The notes beneath the pieces are model-generated. The model was not told where the DNA came from. It was given only the letters and a program-made list of their open reading frames with translations, and did not search any database. From Emergomyces orientalis (lineage: Eukaryota; Ascomycota; Eurotiomycetes; Onygenales; Ajellomycetaceae), in the NCBI GenBank assembly GCA_002110485.1, contig MOWL01000089.1:620001-684000 (forward strand): DNA of 64,000 bases, read 5' to 3'. Made by a program: the position numbers and the translations under genes. Shown here piece by piece: positions 11,398 to 23,646 of the stretch. Position 1 is the stretch's first letter. Each line of letters opens with the position of its first letter.

Positions 11398-12944
11398 ATG
11401 TCGCCGCCAGCACGCCTGTTGATTCCGTTGGAGGCAGCTCCCTCTAGAATATCTAGCGCGCTATACGTATGTTCGACCTGCAGACGCCAATGCCTCCCCC
11501 AGTCTCTCCGATCGATCAACCACCAGTTCCAATTTCGCCGGTACACTCCATCCATCAGCAACCTAAATAACAATAGCAGCGACCTACCCGTGACTGAAAA
11601 GCTGCGCAGGAAGATATGGGGAACAGACAAGCCTCCGGGAGTTAAGGATCCATACGGAAGTGAAAGCCAGCTCGACCATGTGCAACCTCTAGCGGAGATG
11701 GACGAACCGCATTCTCTCCACGAATCTGAAACGGGAGAGGAGGGACAAGGAATGCGGGTCGCTACTGCTGAAGAGAAAGAGGACGCGGAATATAAACACG
11801 CGGACACATGGGAGGGCTTAAGACAAGTTGGCGTGGAGCAATGGTGGGAGAGTCCTCCTAAGGCGGAAGACTATTTCGAGCCGTATGTTCACTTCTCATG
11901 AACTATTTTTTTAATTCCCGTTTTTATGACCGTGTTCAGTAATGTACACGGAGCCATGCATTTTCAATTACTTCTGAATACCTCTCCCTGGTGAAGAGAG
12001 GAACCCAGCCCAAAAGTAGTCTAACCTCCCTCTGTCCAGGTTTATGACTCTCGAGAAAGCCACCTCCCGCGTCAAATTCTACCAAATCCTCCACCAAACC
12101 ATGGTGGAATTGCTCATCTTGAAAGATATGAGCAAGCCTTTTACAGACGGGTGCAATATTATAGGCTACGACGATGCTATCCTCTCCATTATTAACCAGG
12201 TGGAGGTGAAGCCATCTAGCGATTTCTCAACGGCCACCCTGGCATTCTCCAGCGAGGAATCGAAGACCACTATCTACGAATGGTTTTCGCAGCTTTATCA
12301 ACCAATAGAAGATATCGCTGAAGCGGGGGCGGAAGAAATCGCCTTTGACGCGGAATCTGGCCAGACTCAAGAAATTACGCCCGAACAAGAAGAATCATTA
12401 CTTGCAGAGGCCGAACGGGATGATCTGGATAACAAGGGCCCAATACCCTATCGCCCAAAGAATCTCGACTTCCTCGCCATGTCTCTTGCAGACCCAGAGT
12501 TCAAATTTGCCGTAAGCTCACTTAATACAACCTATGCAAATAATAATTCTCCTATCTTCACACCGATTCCTTCCCCTGTTTCCCTTTTCTCCCTCTTCTT
12601 TCTCCAGCTAAACACACATAATTAACTCAAACGAAAAAACACACAAACAGTACCTCAAACGAGTCAGCCAATTGACAGGCTACCGCATCCCGGACCCGGA
12701 AGTAGCCAGAATGACCAAGCCGTCACGACTGGTCAACTTCCTATCTGACGTCTCGAAGCCGAAGCCGAAGAAGCTAGCAGAGCAGCTCCTTAAGGATGAA
12801 CGTCTTACTAGTCTGCCCAACGTCAAGATCATGGATAGAAGATACACGCCGATCGATAAGGAGAAGGAGATTGGACGGTGGAAGGTCATTGAAGAGGAGT
12901 TGACGAAGAGAGGTTTGCCGGTTACTGGTCGAGCGAGGGCATGA
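11398..12944 (+). CDS. Probable mitochondrial large-subunit ribosomal protein mL50
   Basis: Probable structural protein of the mitochondrial large ribosomal subunit (Ribosomal_L50 family, mL50). Three exons, 11398-11882, 12040-12511 and 12651-12944, encode 416 residues. Joins: CC|G restores Pro-Phe-Met, and GCC|TAC gives FKFAYLKRVSQLTGYRIP in phase 0. The first 60 residues are Arg/Ser/Leu-rich without acid clusters, which fits a mitochondrial presequence. Then follow VTEKLRRKIWGTDKPPG, an acidic linker (residues about 95-145), and the main helical domain from about 160 (LEKATSRVKFYQILHQTMVE). The C-terminus is basic (PKPKKLAEQLLKDERL; EIGRWKVIEEEL). The alternative is another fungal mitoribosomal protein with the same architecture. 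Codon use matches the neighbouring host genes. Confidence 0.72.
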
Positions 12945-15354
12945 AAAAAAGAACGAAGAAGAGAGTAGGAAAAGCTGGCCGGTTGGCTAATCTTAGCTCT
13001 TGAAGACCTTGTCATATACTAGAATGCTGTGCTGCTAAGAGGGACGGATGGTGTACCGCTTTTCATTTGGCGGGCGTGTGTAGATTATTTCTTTGGATTT
13101 TGTTTCTTAAATGTTCAGAACTTTCCGTTCTTTTCTTGAATTTATTTCCTTGTTTTTTTTTGTGATGCTGATCTGTATAAATATATATATGTGTCCACTT
13201 TAAACTTAGATTATTGTTTACAAAAAGAGTGAAAGCGCAATTTTTGGCTGGGAGGAGTTCTTATCATAATCAAACCATGGGAAATCTGTGTATGGAACGG
13301 CTAGGTCCCGGGGACACAGGTTCACACTTTTGACACGGTGCAGTGAGCATATATAATCTTACTAAGTTATTATCCATTTATCGAGTTCTAGCCCTTAAAT
13401 CTGTCTGAAAGAACAATGAAACCCAAAGCAACCCTAAATAAAAGAGAGAAATGTGATGCACAAAATAGAAACCTGGCCAAAGAAAACAGAGGGACAAGGG
13501 GGAGTAAAAGTGAAATGGCAGGAGAAAGCACCGAGCAGAAAGCGGCGTTACTCTTATGGTTTCATACGCTCGTGCTGGGAAGTCCCAAATCAGCGGAATT
13601 GCATCCACCACGCCCACGATCGCAATGATCTAGCCAGTCCTCCAAAACAAGCTTTTGGAAGACAAAAATATGTTCGAAACAATGTATGATTTGCCTGTCA
13701 TCACAGTTTCTTTGTGTTGTCAGGCTCACCCAATACCCCTGACTAGCTTAGAGCAATGTAGGCTTTGCATCGAATATTTCGCTTTCCTTTTCTTTCCAGG
13801 TTTTGAATGCTTGCAGAGCCAGTTCTCTGGAGCATCTTTGTTATCGTGGAGCAAGGTTTATGGAGGGCAACGAGGTTGTCGAGCGTGACGAATGCGTTTC
13901 ATTGCCAGCGGAATTTGAAAGGAAGGACCTTGATCGTTTAAACGCTGAATTATGCTTGTTACGTGGGAGGCAAATAGGATACGTGGAAATGGGAGATATT
14001 GAAGAAGAGTCAGGTCATATGTCGAAGAATGCCAATGAAATGCGGAACGAAAACAGGCAACCACGAAGAAGTTCGTAAACAGAGGCAGACATAGCAATCT
14101 TGATGCTGAGGGGCTGATGATAGTCGAGTCGCCCAACCAACTCAAATAGCTTAACATGGACCTAGTATCATCTCTGCATAAGCTCCCCAGGTTGCTGCCC
14201 TGTTGTCGATATACCGATCAGCGATTCTGCCAGGAACGGCATCGAGCTGGTCCCTTTCTGTATACGTCCATAAAATTTTATGTCCACTGCACTCTTCCGT
14301 CGGCCAAGCCTCTCACAGACCTGCCCGCCATTCACCAGATCACATCGCGGCTTGCAATAATATGGTGCTGTTGAGTGCAGGTGCTGTTGAGTGCACGCAT
14401 CCGTACCCGAATATGGTGTACAGCACACTGTGTCGGGAGATTGCCTCCTAGAGCGAAAGACGGTACTCGGTATATCGGGCAATGGATGGCTCGCTGCGCG
14501 TTCCTGACTAACTTCCCAAGGAAAAATTGTCGAATTTGTCACAACAGTAGTAGAAGGATTTGAGTCGGATATTGTTGATATTGAACCTATTTAACGCGCT
14601 TCATGATTAATTATACATATACCGATCAAGTGCAAATTTTCATCGTTCGGTGTTTAAAAGTGCGTCTTCTTTGGAAACCGCCGAGCGCGGTTATATGGGG
14701 GAAAGAGCGGCCAGGCAGATGATGTAGGATGAATCGGAAACTACAAAAAGGCTCTGGCAGCTGGCTGTAGAACGAAGACATCCCGGCGCTTGATATCAAG
14801 TAAAAAGGGAAATTGATAGCCACCGTTTGTGTAGGAGGCGGTTTCCCTGAGCCTAGGTTCCGCAAACCGCGCCGCTAAGGGGATGGGGATGAGCGGAAGG
14901 ACAAATACTTCTCGGCTGCTGAAACTCTGCAATTGCCAATAAGAGCCATTTAAACCTCAAATACCACGTTCAAATCGTCAAAGAATCTTGTAGTGTCCGC
15001 CATCGACTTCACAAGTAGGAACTTAATATTCCAGCACGGGTTATAACCTTTTTTGCTAACTGCCATTGCCAGCCACAAATATCCAGCTAAGTCTGGTGGG
15101 GTAATTGTAGACCATGCTACATATTATCAACGAATATTGATATGAGAACTCAACGATAGTGAGTATTCGGTATTGCTCCCTATACGTTAAAGCGTGGAAG
15201 GTAGCATATGGCCTAGACGCTTTCTAAGCTTTAAGCACAAATATATCGGCATCGTGGGCAGCTGAGGAAACTCCGAGGCGGTGCTGCTAATATCATGGTA
15301 ACCATCTGGTGAAAGCGTAGGAACCCTTGATGGAGATACCATGAAATTTCAAAC
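12945..15354. other. Intergenic, 2.4 kb
   Basis: No gene is supported. Open stretches at 13453-13689, 13803-14078 and 14168-14542 lack domains or splice support. A perfect tandem pair of a 16-mer lies at 14364-14395 (listed separately). 3' flanks of two converging genes occupy both ends. Confidence 0.45.
14364..14395. repeat. Tandem duplication of a 16-mer
   Basis: The unit GGTGCTGTTGAGTGCA occurs twice with no gap, at 14364-14379 and 14380-14395, with no mismatch. It lies in non-coding DNA; a small slippage duplication is the simplest reading. Confidence 0.9.
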
Positions 15355-16452
15355 TTATCTTTTCGCAGCCGCTGGTATTGAATAACCTCTGGTCATGAAA
15401 TCTCCATCCTTACCTCGCTCCCTCGTTGAATCGGATGAGAAAAGACTGCGTATAGTTTCGTTGTCGCCCATCATCTTCCGTCGTTTATTGCGTTCCCTTT
15501 CTTCCTCAAGCACCCGAGCTGTTAGTCTCGCTGTTGCAGCATTCTTAATCCCCAAAGGTACTGGTGTCGCGGTCCTGCTATCGGATTTACTGTTGGCAGA
15601 TTGAGGTTTTGCGGTGGTTGTAGCCGACTCAAGGCCCGGAGGGGCTGCTTCTGAATCAGTAGCTAAAGGAGCAGTCGACTCAGCACTATTTCCGTTTTTC
15701 TTCCGTTTCTTATTCGAGCCAGGGGCCTTCTTAAGTGAGTGCGTCAAGCCCCGGCTGTTCAAATCTTGCACACGGGATATCAACCGCTTCTTTTCAGCGT
15801 CCTGCGTTGGGAGAATGGGAATAATGTTCTCTGGAAGGTACATTTCGTTACACTATACATTTCATAGGTCAGTGAACGTTAAGAACCATAAAGAACAAGT
15901 GAAAGAAATATGATATATGTACGAACCTGTAGGCATTTGTCGGATTTCATTTCCCGGATTGCCTCTTCGGAGAAAGCATGCCCGCAGGGAACAAGGTAAA
16001 CCGATTTCACATTTGGGCCCAGCCGTTTACGGGTGATAGGACAGACCCTGCGCTTTTTGCTCTTCCCATCATCATCATCGACCTCAAACTTTACTTCCAC
16101 AATATCGCGGAGTCCCTTGACTCTCCCTTTCAATATTTCTTCGCAGTCGGCCTTGGAGCTGATATCTTCCGCATCTTCTGCTGGCAGGAGGAACTTTAAT
16201 ACAGCGTCCTTGTTATAAAGATTTCCGGCCGAATCAGATACTATGGGCGAAAGCAGTTCTCTGTGCGAGAGAGGACAGGTCGACCAGTAATGCTCTAAGT
16301 GTTCGCGGAGGGTTTCTTTAAGCTCAGCGGCGGTGGGGTTGCGAGCGGCGGATTTCACAAGTTCGCATCGCCTCGGAATACTATGTATGAGTTAGATATG
16401 AAGTCTCATCATGAGCGCATGGATAAGCATACCTTCCGCCATCATTACCCAT
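15355..16452 (-). CDS. RTF2: Replication termination factor 2 (RTF2-type RING protein)
   Basis: In fission yeast Rtf2 stabilises stalled replication forks at termination sites; in other eukaryotes it acts at forks and in splicing. Three exons on the minus strand, 16452-16433 (20 nt), 16380-15927 and 15852-15355, encode 323 residues. The tiny first exon supplies MGNDGG and joins to give SIPRRCELVKSAARNP, the family's conserved N-terminus. A first zinc-binding half lies near residue 42 (STCPLSHRELLSPIVSD). The degenerate RING lies around 117-165 (VCPITRKRLGP, VPCGHAFSEEAI, then KCLQCNEMYLPENIIPILP), with the last pair CxxC created across the second intron. The tail is Lys/Ser/Ala-rich with nuclear-signal-like KKRKKN and ends in RGYSIPAAAKR. 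It is divergently arranged with the gene at 16775. Confidence 0.93.
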
Positions 16453-16774
16453 GTTATTGTTTGGTATGGATGTCTGATAGCAGCGAAATAGCAGCAGTTG
16501 ACAGTTGGTTGAATGGGCGACAGGCTGTCGAACTCAAGGAGGCGGCGATTGATGGTTGGATGGGAACGAGCAACCGGAAAATAGTTTTTAAGGTACCGAA
16601 GCACTTAGTCATCAAAGTCATGTGACCAGATCTGACTAATCTGCCAAGGTTTCATGTGATAGGCCAGCGTGGTGAGTTGCAGGTCCCAGCATCAACCACA
16701 GCCAGCTTGGTCTGATATCAACAACAGGAGTTGGAACAGTGAGCGGGCTTGACGATAGACCCGATGCCGCCATC
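16453..16774. promoter_or_regulatory. Shared divergent promoter region (RTF2 / glucosidase II beta)
   Basis: Only 322 bp separate the two start codons, which point away from each other, so both promoters must lie here or overlap. No clear TATA box is seen on either strand. Confidence 0.6.
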
Positions 16775-18675
16775 ATGAAACACACCGGTAATATTTGTTT
16801 TCTTTTAGGGGTAACTGCATGTTCTACCATTGGCGCAGCGGGAAGTGATGTCTCCTCGCGCCCTCGGGGTGTAGGCCCTGAGTGTAAGTATATACAATCA
16901 CCTCAACTGCCCGCAACTATATCTCGTTTTTCCCTTTTCACATTACCGTATTTCGGAATTGGCTAATTATTGTTCTGAATACATCAGTTGCTAAATATTA
17001 CAAGGACCCATCTACATTCATTTGCATTTCCAACCCCTCTATTCAAATCCCCTTCTCTGCAGTGAATGACGATTACTGCGACTGCCCTGATGGTAGCGAC
17101 GAACCGGGCACATCAGCATGCGCTTCCATATCACAATTCTCTCCTTTTGACCTTAGAGACGATGGGGTTAACCGTACTCCAGCTCTCCCCGGATTCTACT
17201 GCATAAATAAAGGCCATAAACCATCTGTTATTTCATTCCAGCGAATCAATGATGGTGTTTGCGACTATGAAGTATGCTGCGATGGTAGCGATGAGTGGGC
17301 CCGGGTTGGCGGTGTAAAATGTGAAAACAGGTGCAAGGAGGTTGGAAAAGAATGGCGAAAGAATGAAGAGATAAGGCAAAAGTCTCTGACTGCGGCGGTG
17401 AAGAAGAGGAAAGAGCTTGTTACAGCGGCAGCTAGATTACGAAAGGAGGTGGAAGACCGCATCTCGGATCTTGAGGTAGAACTTACAGCCTCGGAATTAA
17501 AAGTAGAGAACCTAAAAGCACAGCTTGAAGCTGTCCGAGCTAGAGAAAGGGGTAAAGTGGTGAAGGGGCAAAAGAAGGGCAAAGTTAACATTCTTGCTGG
17601 ACTGGCCAAGGAGAGAGTTGAAGAGCTGCGAAGGGCGTTGGTGGAGGTTCGCCGTGAAAGAAACGAGAATTTGGCGCGAGTTACTCAGCTTGAGGCCATC
17701 CTATCAAAATTCAAGGAGGAATACAACCCCAATTTCAACGACGAAGGGGTGAAACGCGCTGTCCGCGCCTGGGAAGATTACGCTGCGCGTGAAGCGACAG
17801 TTAGTCTCGATGACGAAAATCATGATCGAGACTTGGATGAAATATGCGAGCCTGACAGTGAAAATTCAGGGATCGACTGGAATCATTGGGAAAATGAACC
17901 TGATATGGAGGCTGAAATCGGACTTTGTGAGTTTGTTTCCTTTACTCTTCCATCGGAAGGCTCTTATTAATTTAATGCACCGCTTCTGGATGATGCTAAT
18001 AATACCGTTTTCCCAGTGTACAAAGTCGCCGCCTATTTCCCCGATTCATTGATTAGCTATTTTGAGGACAAAATTCTCCAGCTCCGGTCATTTTTGATAT
18101 CGAACGGCATCCTTGCAGATACCAGCAGCGACTCAGACACCGCTGAGCCTAGAGCAGTGACGGAAGCTCGAAATGCGGTTTCCGCTGAAGAATCGTCCTT
18201 GGATAGGGTTCGCTCCCAGCTGGACGACCACAAATCAGACCTTAACAAGGACTATGGCCGTGACTCCGTATTCCGCTCGATGAGAGGCTCATGCATATCC
18301 AAGGACTCTGGTGAATATACGTATGAACTCTGCTGGATGGAGAAAACCAAGCAAATACCCAAGAAAGGTGGATCTCATACGACAATGGGCACCTTTTCTG
18401 CGTTTACCACTGTTACTGTCGACGAACAAGACTCCACTGGCAAAGTCGTTCCCCAAGAGAAGATAGCTTTGGAATACACCAACGGGCAAACGTGCTGGAA
18501 TGGCCCCGCACGCTCAACCAAGATTGTTTTGGAGTGTGGGGAGAAGGATGAGATTCTGAAGGTCACTGAAGATGAAAAATGCGTGTACAGTATGTTTGTA
18601 ACGACCCCGGCGGCCTGTGAGGAAGCCTCCACGAACGGAAAGAATGCGCGCGATGGCCGCAAAGATGAGCTTTGA
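16775..18675 (+). CDS. GTB1: Glucosidase II beta subunit (ER quality control)
   Basis: Non-catalytic subunit of ER glucosidase II, which trims the two inner glucoses of N-glycans. It recruits the enzyme to mannose through its MRH domain and retains it in the ER. Three exons, 16775-16883, 16988-17926 and 18017-18675, encode 568 residues. A signal peptide is present (about residues 1-22), followed by the family's VGPEFAKYYKD restored at the first join. Two cysteine-rich LDLa-like repeats follow: DDYCDCPDGSDEPGTSAC, and NDGVCDYEVCCDGSDEW. Then comes a long coiled coil (about 135-270) and a C-terminal MRH domain with GSCISKDSGEYTYELCW, TTMGTFSAF and CWNGPARSTKI. The last four residues are KDEL, the ER retrieval signal. 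Introns start GTAAGT and GTGAGT. Family length and domain order are complete. Confidence 0.95.
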
Positions 18676-21560
18676 GGGATTGAGCGAACAACGGAATAAT
18701 TGGCAATATTTGGTTAGTTACACTGGATTGTTACGAGCGTGACAGGATTTTTTTCTTCTCCTTTTTCTTCTTTGCCATGTTGGGCAATAATTGCAAACAT
18801 AGACTTTCTCGCTTGCGATTCCCCCTTATTCACATAAATCTTATTATGTGCCCTTTCATCCCGGTTCCCCCGCTCCGCTTCTCTTCGCTATATCATCATT
18901 TCAGTGGGATATGTTTCAATCCCTTTGGCTACGTGTTTATCTTTTACTTTTCTTTTCGGCTACCTAAATGTTCCGTCAGTTAAACTGTACATCACATATT
19001 ATAGGAGGAATTCACAACTTAAACCGGAAACCAATCAAGCATTAGTCAAGGCTGAGCGCGGAAAATAAACTCTTTGGATTTCAACATTCCCCAGTCAAAA
19101 AAAAAGGGGGGTTCCCGATATTCAAACCATTCAGAATATCGACCTTCTCCGCAACCAGTCAATCAAAATAATCGATTAATTGAGGTCTCAATGTGGCATC
19201 TCGACCCTCGCCAGCAAGGATTCACCTATCAAGAGAGAGGAATTTTCTATGCAGGATACAACCAATGACAATGGAAGATGAATGAGAGAAGAACAAGCAA
19301 GCAATGCATGGGGTCAACTGACCGAGTCCCCCGACTGCCCGCGGGCCGCAAGCAAACTCCGTCAATCAAAGCTCAGCTATCCGAGCCTCGATTTTTTAGG
19401 GCAAGTTTGCCCGCTGCGGTGTGCCTCCATTTTAAAAACTCTCAAACTTTCTTTCTTTTGTTCTGGGTTTTGCAGTGGCCTGTACCTTGGACAATCTGGT
19501 GTAAATGAAGTGACCCCCTCACCTCCCTCCCTCAAATCCCAAATATGTCAAAATCAAGTTAAAAGCTTAGTCCTCTTTTGGTTCCCGCATTCTCACTCTC
19601 ATGATTTTTGTGTTAATAGAAAAAAAGAAGAAAAAGGAGTTCTCAAGCGCTTTTAAACCCCGTCCTTGGGTCTGCCCACATGCGATCTACTAGAGCTACT
19701 AATTTCTGTCCTTGAATGTTCTGAAGGCAATATCCGAAAACCCGCGCTTTTTTGAAGCTGAACCCACCCCTAATACTAACTGCTTTTGGAGTTGCCAACA
19801 ACCTGACCGAGGAGTCAGGACCAAGGGATTTTGTGGGGTAGGGCATATGGCGCCTGGGCCATGGACATTGGTTGCCTGTAGCCTAAACATAGGAGTTTAT
19901 ATCTTCCATGTTGACACAAGTCGGGTTTCTAATTTGACATCGTTGTAACACAGTGTTCAACTGGATATTGAGCGTTTTGGTTTTTCCCTCCCGTTTGCTT
20001 TTTGTCTGTTCGACGTCGTGGGGGCGTATGGAAGTAAACAGGACTGATGAAATATTTTGCTCTTGATAATTGGCACATAACCTTTTTTTTCTTTTTTCTT
20101 TTTTGGGCTGCTCAGAGCAAGGAGGAGCTAGTTGGTCCCAGTCATGCCTTGTTTTGCAGACGTTTTAGCTTTGTTCCTTTCGCTTGGTTTGTCTCTATTC
20201 TAACCTCAAACTTTCTTTTCCTTCTTCACATTCCCCATTCCGATCCGGATCCCGTCCCTGTGTCTATTGTTGAGTCCCAACAATGATACCACTAGAATCG
20301 AATCCTTTCCCTGGCGCTCACCTGACAATTGGATTGGAATTTGGCTCGAAACGAATGTAGGTTTCATCTACGCCATGGGCGTGATTATATGGGGGCTAGT
20401 TTCTGTTTTGCTTTTTTTATATTGCCCCTCCCCCACACTCAAACCGCATTGACATTTCCCATGCTGTTGCTGCATAACCATGCTCTTGACCTCGTTCTTA
20501 GACAGGGGGGGATGGCTACTCGCATTGTGAGAGCTCCCTGGTTATCAGATCGCTAGGCTCGGCTTTTAACACTCCCCTTGAACCTGTTAACACATGCGAT
20601 GTGTTGGTTACCACGCATGTCTGGAAGGGCGATTTATTTTGCATAGATTTACATGCAGGACAGCGAGGCAGTATGACACGCGCGGCATCCTTACAGCTAG
20701 CAAGTTATTGATGATCGTAAAACCTTTATTGGCATGTTTAGACTGTTCATGCCAGAGTGGAGGCGCAGAGCACGCTTTTGAGGGGGTTAGGTACGGATAT
20801 CACAGTTTCCTTTTTTCCGTGAAGGAGGCGTCTCATTCCACAAGGCTCGTATGCATGGACCTCTGCATCATGAACACCACAAAGATCTACATATCTATTT
20901 ATCCAGTATGGAAACGGGAGGGAAGTGACGTGTATAATAACCGGTGGCTAGATAGGGCTGTATTACATGCGCTCAGCGCATGTAGGCCTTTGCTGCATTC
21001 TAATTTAGGCTGATTTGCGGGGAACTTTGCATCCGGCAAGGACTGCGGAATCAAGAATTTAAAGAATTTAAGAATTTTTCTTTTCTGAATAACGGTTGAG
21101 ATGTCATTGCTTTAACTGAAAGTATATATCTGCAGATGTGGTAGATCCCAAGACACCAACACGCACCCTTCCTTGCTCCTCAGAACTCACCCGCCCCTTT
21201 CGAAAAAGGACAGTAAGCCCAAACAACATGACAATAACATACGTCGAATTGAACTGAATAAATAAAGGAAACAAGAAATGCTGATATCCGAGAGCTAGAG
21301 CTGATTGATTCCTTTTTCCTCCAGGATTGAAAATTTTCCTCCTCCATTCGTTGGGTAACAAATCCAAGGGTGGTAGACGTAGGTGGAAACGTTTGGAATA
21401 TATATCATCCTTCTCGTCCTAAGGCAGCGGTGGCTTGAATAGACGTATCGTTTAGGGAGACATCGGATACATCAAGGGACACTTTCAGCGGCTGGGAAAG
21501 AAGGTATACAATGGAGGAGAAGAACGGAAGAGAAAAAGAATTTAGCTCATACGGAGCTGC
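18676..21560. other. Intergenic, 2.9 kb, with a 21-bp inverted repeat
   Basis: No gene is supported in this stretch. It is rich in pyrimidine tracts (for example 20083-20105). Open stretches at 19282-19656 and 20594-21013 have no domain and no coding-like splice signals. The only structure found is the inverted repeat at 20964-20984. The 3' flank of the first metallothionein gene occupies the right end. Confidence 0.45.
20964..20984. repeat. Near-perfect 21-bp inverted repeat
   Basis: Ten-base arms (TACATGCGCT and its exact reverse complement) flank a single central C. It could be a dimeric transcription-factor site or a chance palindrome. It sits about 0.6 kb beyond the 3' end of the minus-strand metallothionein gene. 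Confidence 0.8.
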
Positions 21561-21689
21561 TTAGTGCTGTTGTGATAGTCAGACGGGTATACACAAAGCG
21601 TAGCTCATGTTTCTATAACTTACGGAGCAGCTGCTGCAGCTGCAGGAGTTGCAGTCGCCGGAGCAGCAGTTGCAGTTGCAGGGAGACAT
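21561..21689 (-). CDS. Metallothionein-like peptide, 23 residues, 8 cysteines
   Basis: Metallothioneins bind Cu(I), Zn or Cd through cysteine thiolates in the cytosol. Exon 1 (21689-21624) encodes 22 residues that begin MSPCNCNCC and end CSCSSCS. The intron starts GTAAGTTATAG, carries the branch site CTGAC and ends ACAACAG. Exon 2 (21566-21561) adds only one His codon and TAA. Cysteines are at 4, 6, 8, 9, 13, 16, 18 and 21; there are no aromatic residues, as expected. The size and Cys-x-Cys clusters match the short fungal copper metallothioneins (Neurospora type, about 25 residues, split by an intron near the end). A TATA-like ATAAATAG lies about 146 bp upstream. A more distal acceptor would lengthen the tail by a few residues. 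The peptide is too short for ordinary gene callers. Confidence 0.72.
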
Positions 21690-21834
21690 TTTGGATGGGT
21701 GGGTCTGGTAACGAATTTATTTGAAAATCCGGTAAGATGTTTGATTTGCGAAATGTTTGGATGTGTTATTCTCAACAAAGCTATCCTTGAGAAAGGGAAA
21801 GGAAAGATTTCGAGAGGAAGGGGGGGGGAAAGCG

Positions 21835-21843
21835 CTATTTATG
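21835..21843 (-). promoter_or_regulatory. TATA-like box upstream of the first metallothionein gene
   Basis: The minus strand reads CATAAATAG, about 146 bp before the ATG at 21689. It is assigned by sequence and spacing only. Confidence 0.4.
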
Positions 21844-22716
21844 TTTATTCGTACCCCTCCTATCCCTATGTGCTTCCTCAACTGATGGCCATTAGATGGT
21901 ACGTGTGCGGATTCACACGGGCGCTAACCAGACAAGGAAGAATTGGGATGTATGTAGATTGTGGAAGCACAATTACTCCAAGTATGGGCCTTGGCAACTA
22001 AACACTCCTTCATGCTGTTTGTATCGGAAAACTGGATGAGAGAAACAGAGCTAGGAGCGGTAAATGTGGAGAAAGGGTTGGTGGCCATTAACCCTTGTTC
22101 CAAGGCTCCGTGTTGCCTCCTGCAGCCATCGGAGAAGAGGCGCTCGAATTGCATGCCCACAAAGGGAGAAAATAAAAAAGCAAAGTGATATGTGGAGTCT
22201 CTGCTTGTCAACTCCCACAAGATAGCCTTTTTTTTTTTGCTTCATGTGCTGCTTCGCCTGAAACGCCAACCACCCATTTTCGAAACGGACTTGTATGATT
22301 CCCCATCCTACCTGGAGCACCCGCCCGCGTCCAACTCCTTTCTGGGTGTTTGTGTAGTGTTCTCGACACCCTCGTTTAGGTCCTAGAAAAACAAGGATGA
22401 ATCATAAATTAGGGTATTTTAACTGGTCCTGGCAAGCTCCTGCCAGGGCTAGCGCTTAAATGATGGGCTCTGGTAATTCTCCATGTCAATAGACGCATTT
22501 TCAACACTTCGTTATAGAAATGACCATCACAACCCTCCATCGCAAGCCAACTAGGCTAAGACAGCACAAAGGCGCATTTTCCGCAAACATCCCACGAAAC
22601 GGGCCTTGTGATCCACGTTTAGGCCTCCATCTCTAAAACGCTTATTGGGCTGCCAAGGAAGTGGATAGGGAAAATATTCTGAAAATAAAAAAATGAGGAG
22701 AACCAGCAACATTGAG

Positions 22717-22750
22717 TGGGACGTCACATCCTGGTTGGGATGTCACATCC
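22717..22750. repeat. Pair of 15-bp direct repeats containing GTCACATCC
   Basis: TGGGACGTCACATCC (22717-22731) and TGGGATGTCACATCC (22736-22750) differ at one base, a CpG in the first copy and TpG in the second. The first contains ACGTCA, a half CRE/bZIP-type site. They lie about 1 kb upstream of the metallothionein gene; a regulatory role is only a guess. Confidence 0.6.
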
Positions 22751-23646
22751 GTCGCAGGGCAGGGCCTGTTAAGGCAAAACATGCAGTTCTCCTTTTCTCC
22801 GGGCCATTCTCGGCTCCGTGTGAGGTATCTGGGCATGATAACTGCTTGGTGGGGATGTTGCTGTTGTGTTTCTGAATAGATGTAGATGTTGAAGTTGAAG
22901 TGTTGCTTATATAATCAGCGCCAGCCAACGCATGAAACCCTTTGAATCGGGACGAGCAGCCAACACAAGAGAGGGCAGAAAAAAGCTTGAAACAGATACA
23001 TGCCTAGGTAGTACATATTACAGACCCTCTGGAAAGCTCCAACTGTGCCGTGGCAGTCTGTAGCTGGAGGATTCATACAAATTCAGAAACTAAGGGGTTT
23101 TGGCATAGTCAACCTCAAATAGGTGTACGCCCTGGAATTGTCCTCCTCATCGAGTTGCTGCCGAAGCCGTATTGTTTGGGGCGTTTTTTCCTGTTTACTG
23201 GAAGTCTTCTCTTTCCGTTGGGAATTCTCGATATCCCTGATGCTTTTACAGGCATACTTCAAATTATTGTATCCATGATTGGGGGTTGATATCCCCTCGG
23301 TCAGAGAGCCTCCCCACCATTTATGCACTCGAGCAATCAAAGTCGTATACGTGGCGCTTTTGAGCCCACTTTATCTTGACGTGATTCACCGGGCATAGGT
23401 GGTTGCTACGTCGCAGAGCATCGCCAATGGCCTTGAGGGTTCACGAAGCTATTAGCCTACCAATGTTGGGTTGTGTGACCCGCGAAATTTCAAGCATGGT
23501 CAACATAAAACATTCCGAAAGCAGCCTGTATTTAATGAATATACTAAGAACTAAAGCCCATTTTACGGATGGTGCTTGGTTTTAAATCCCCTCCTTGACA
23601 AATATCCAACTCTCGCCTTGCATTTGCGTTGAAGATCCATCATTTC

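Larger units (their letters stand above)
21690..23646. other. Intergenic, 2 kb
   Basis: Upstream region of the metallothionein gene at 21689 and 3' flank of the gene ending at 23647. It holds a 15-bp direct repeat pair (22717-22750). No gene is supported. Confidence 0.45.

Noticed and set aside
13803..14078. 91-codon plus-strand reading with charged composition
   Set aside because: No domain, no good start context and no neighbouring exon that extends it.
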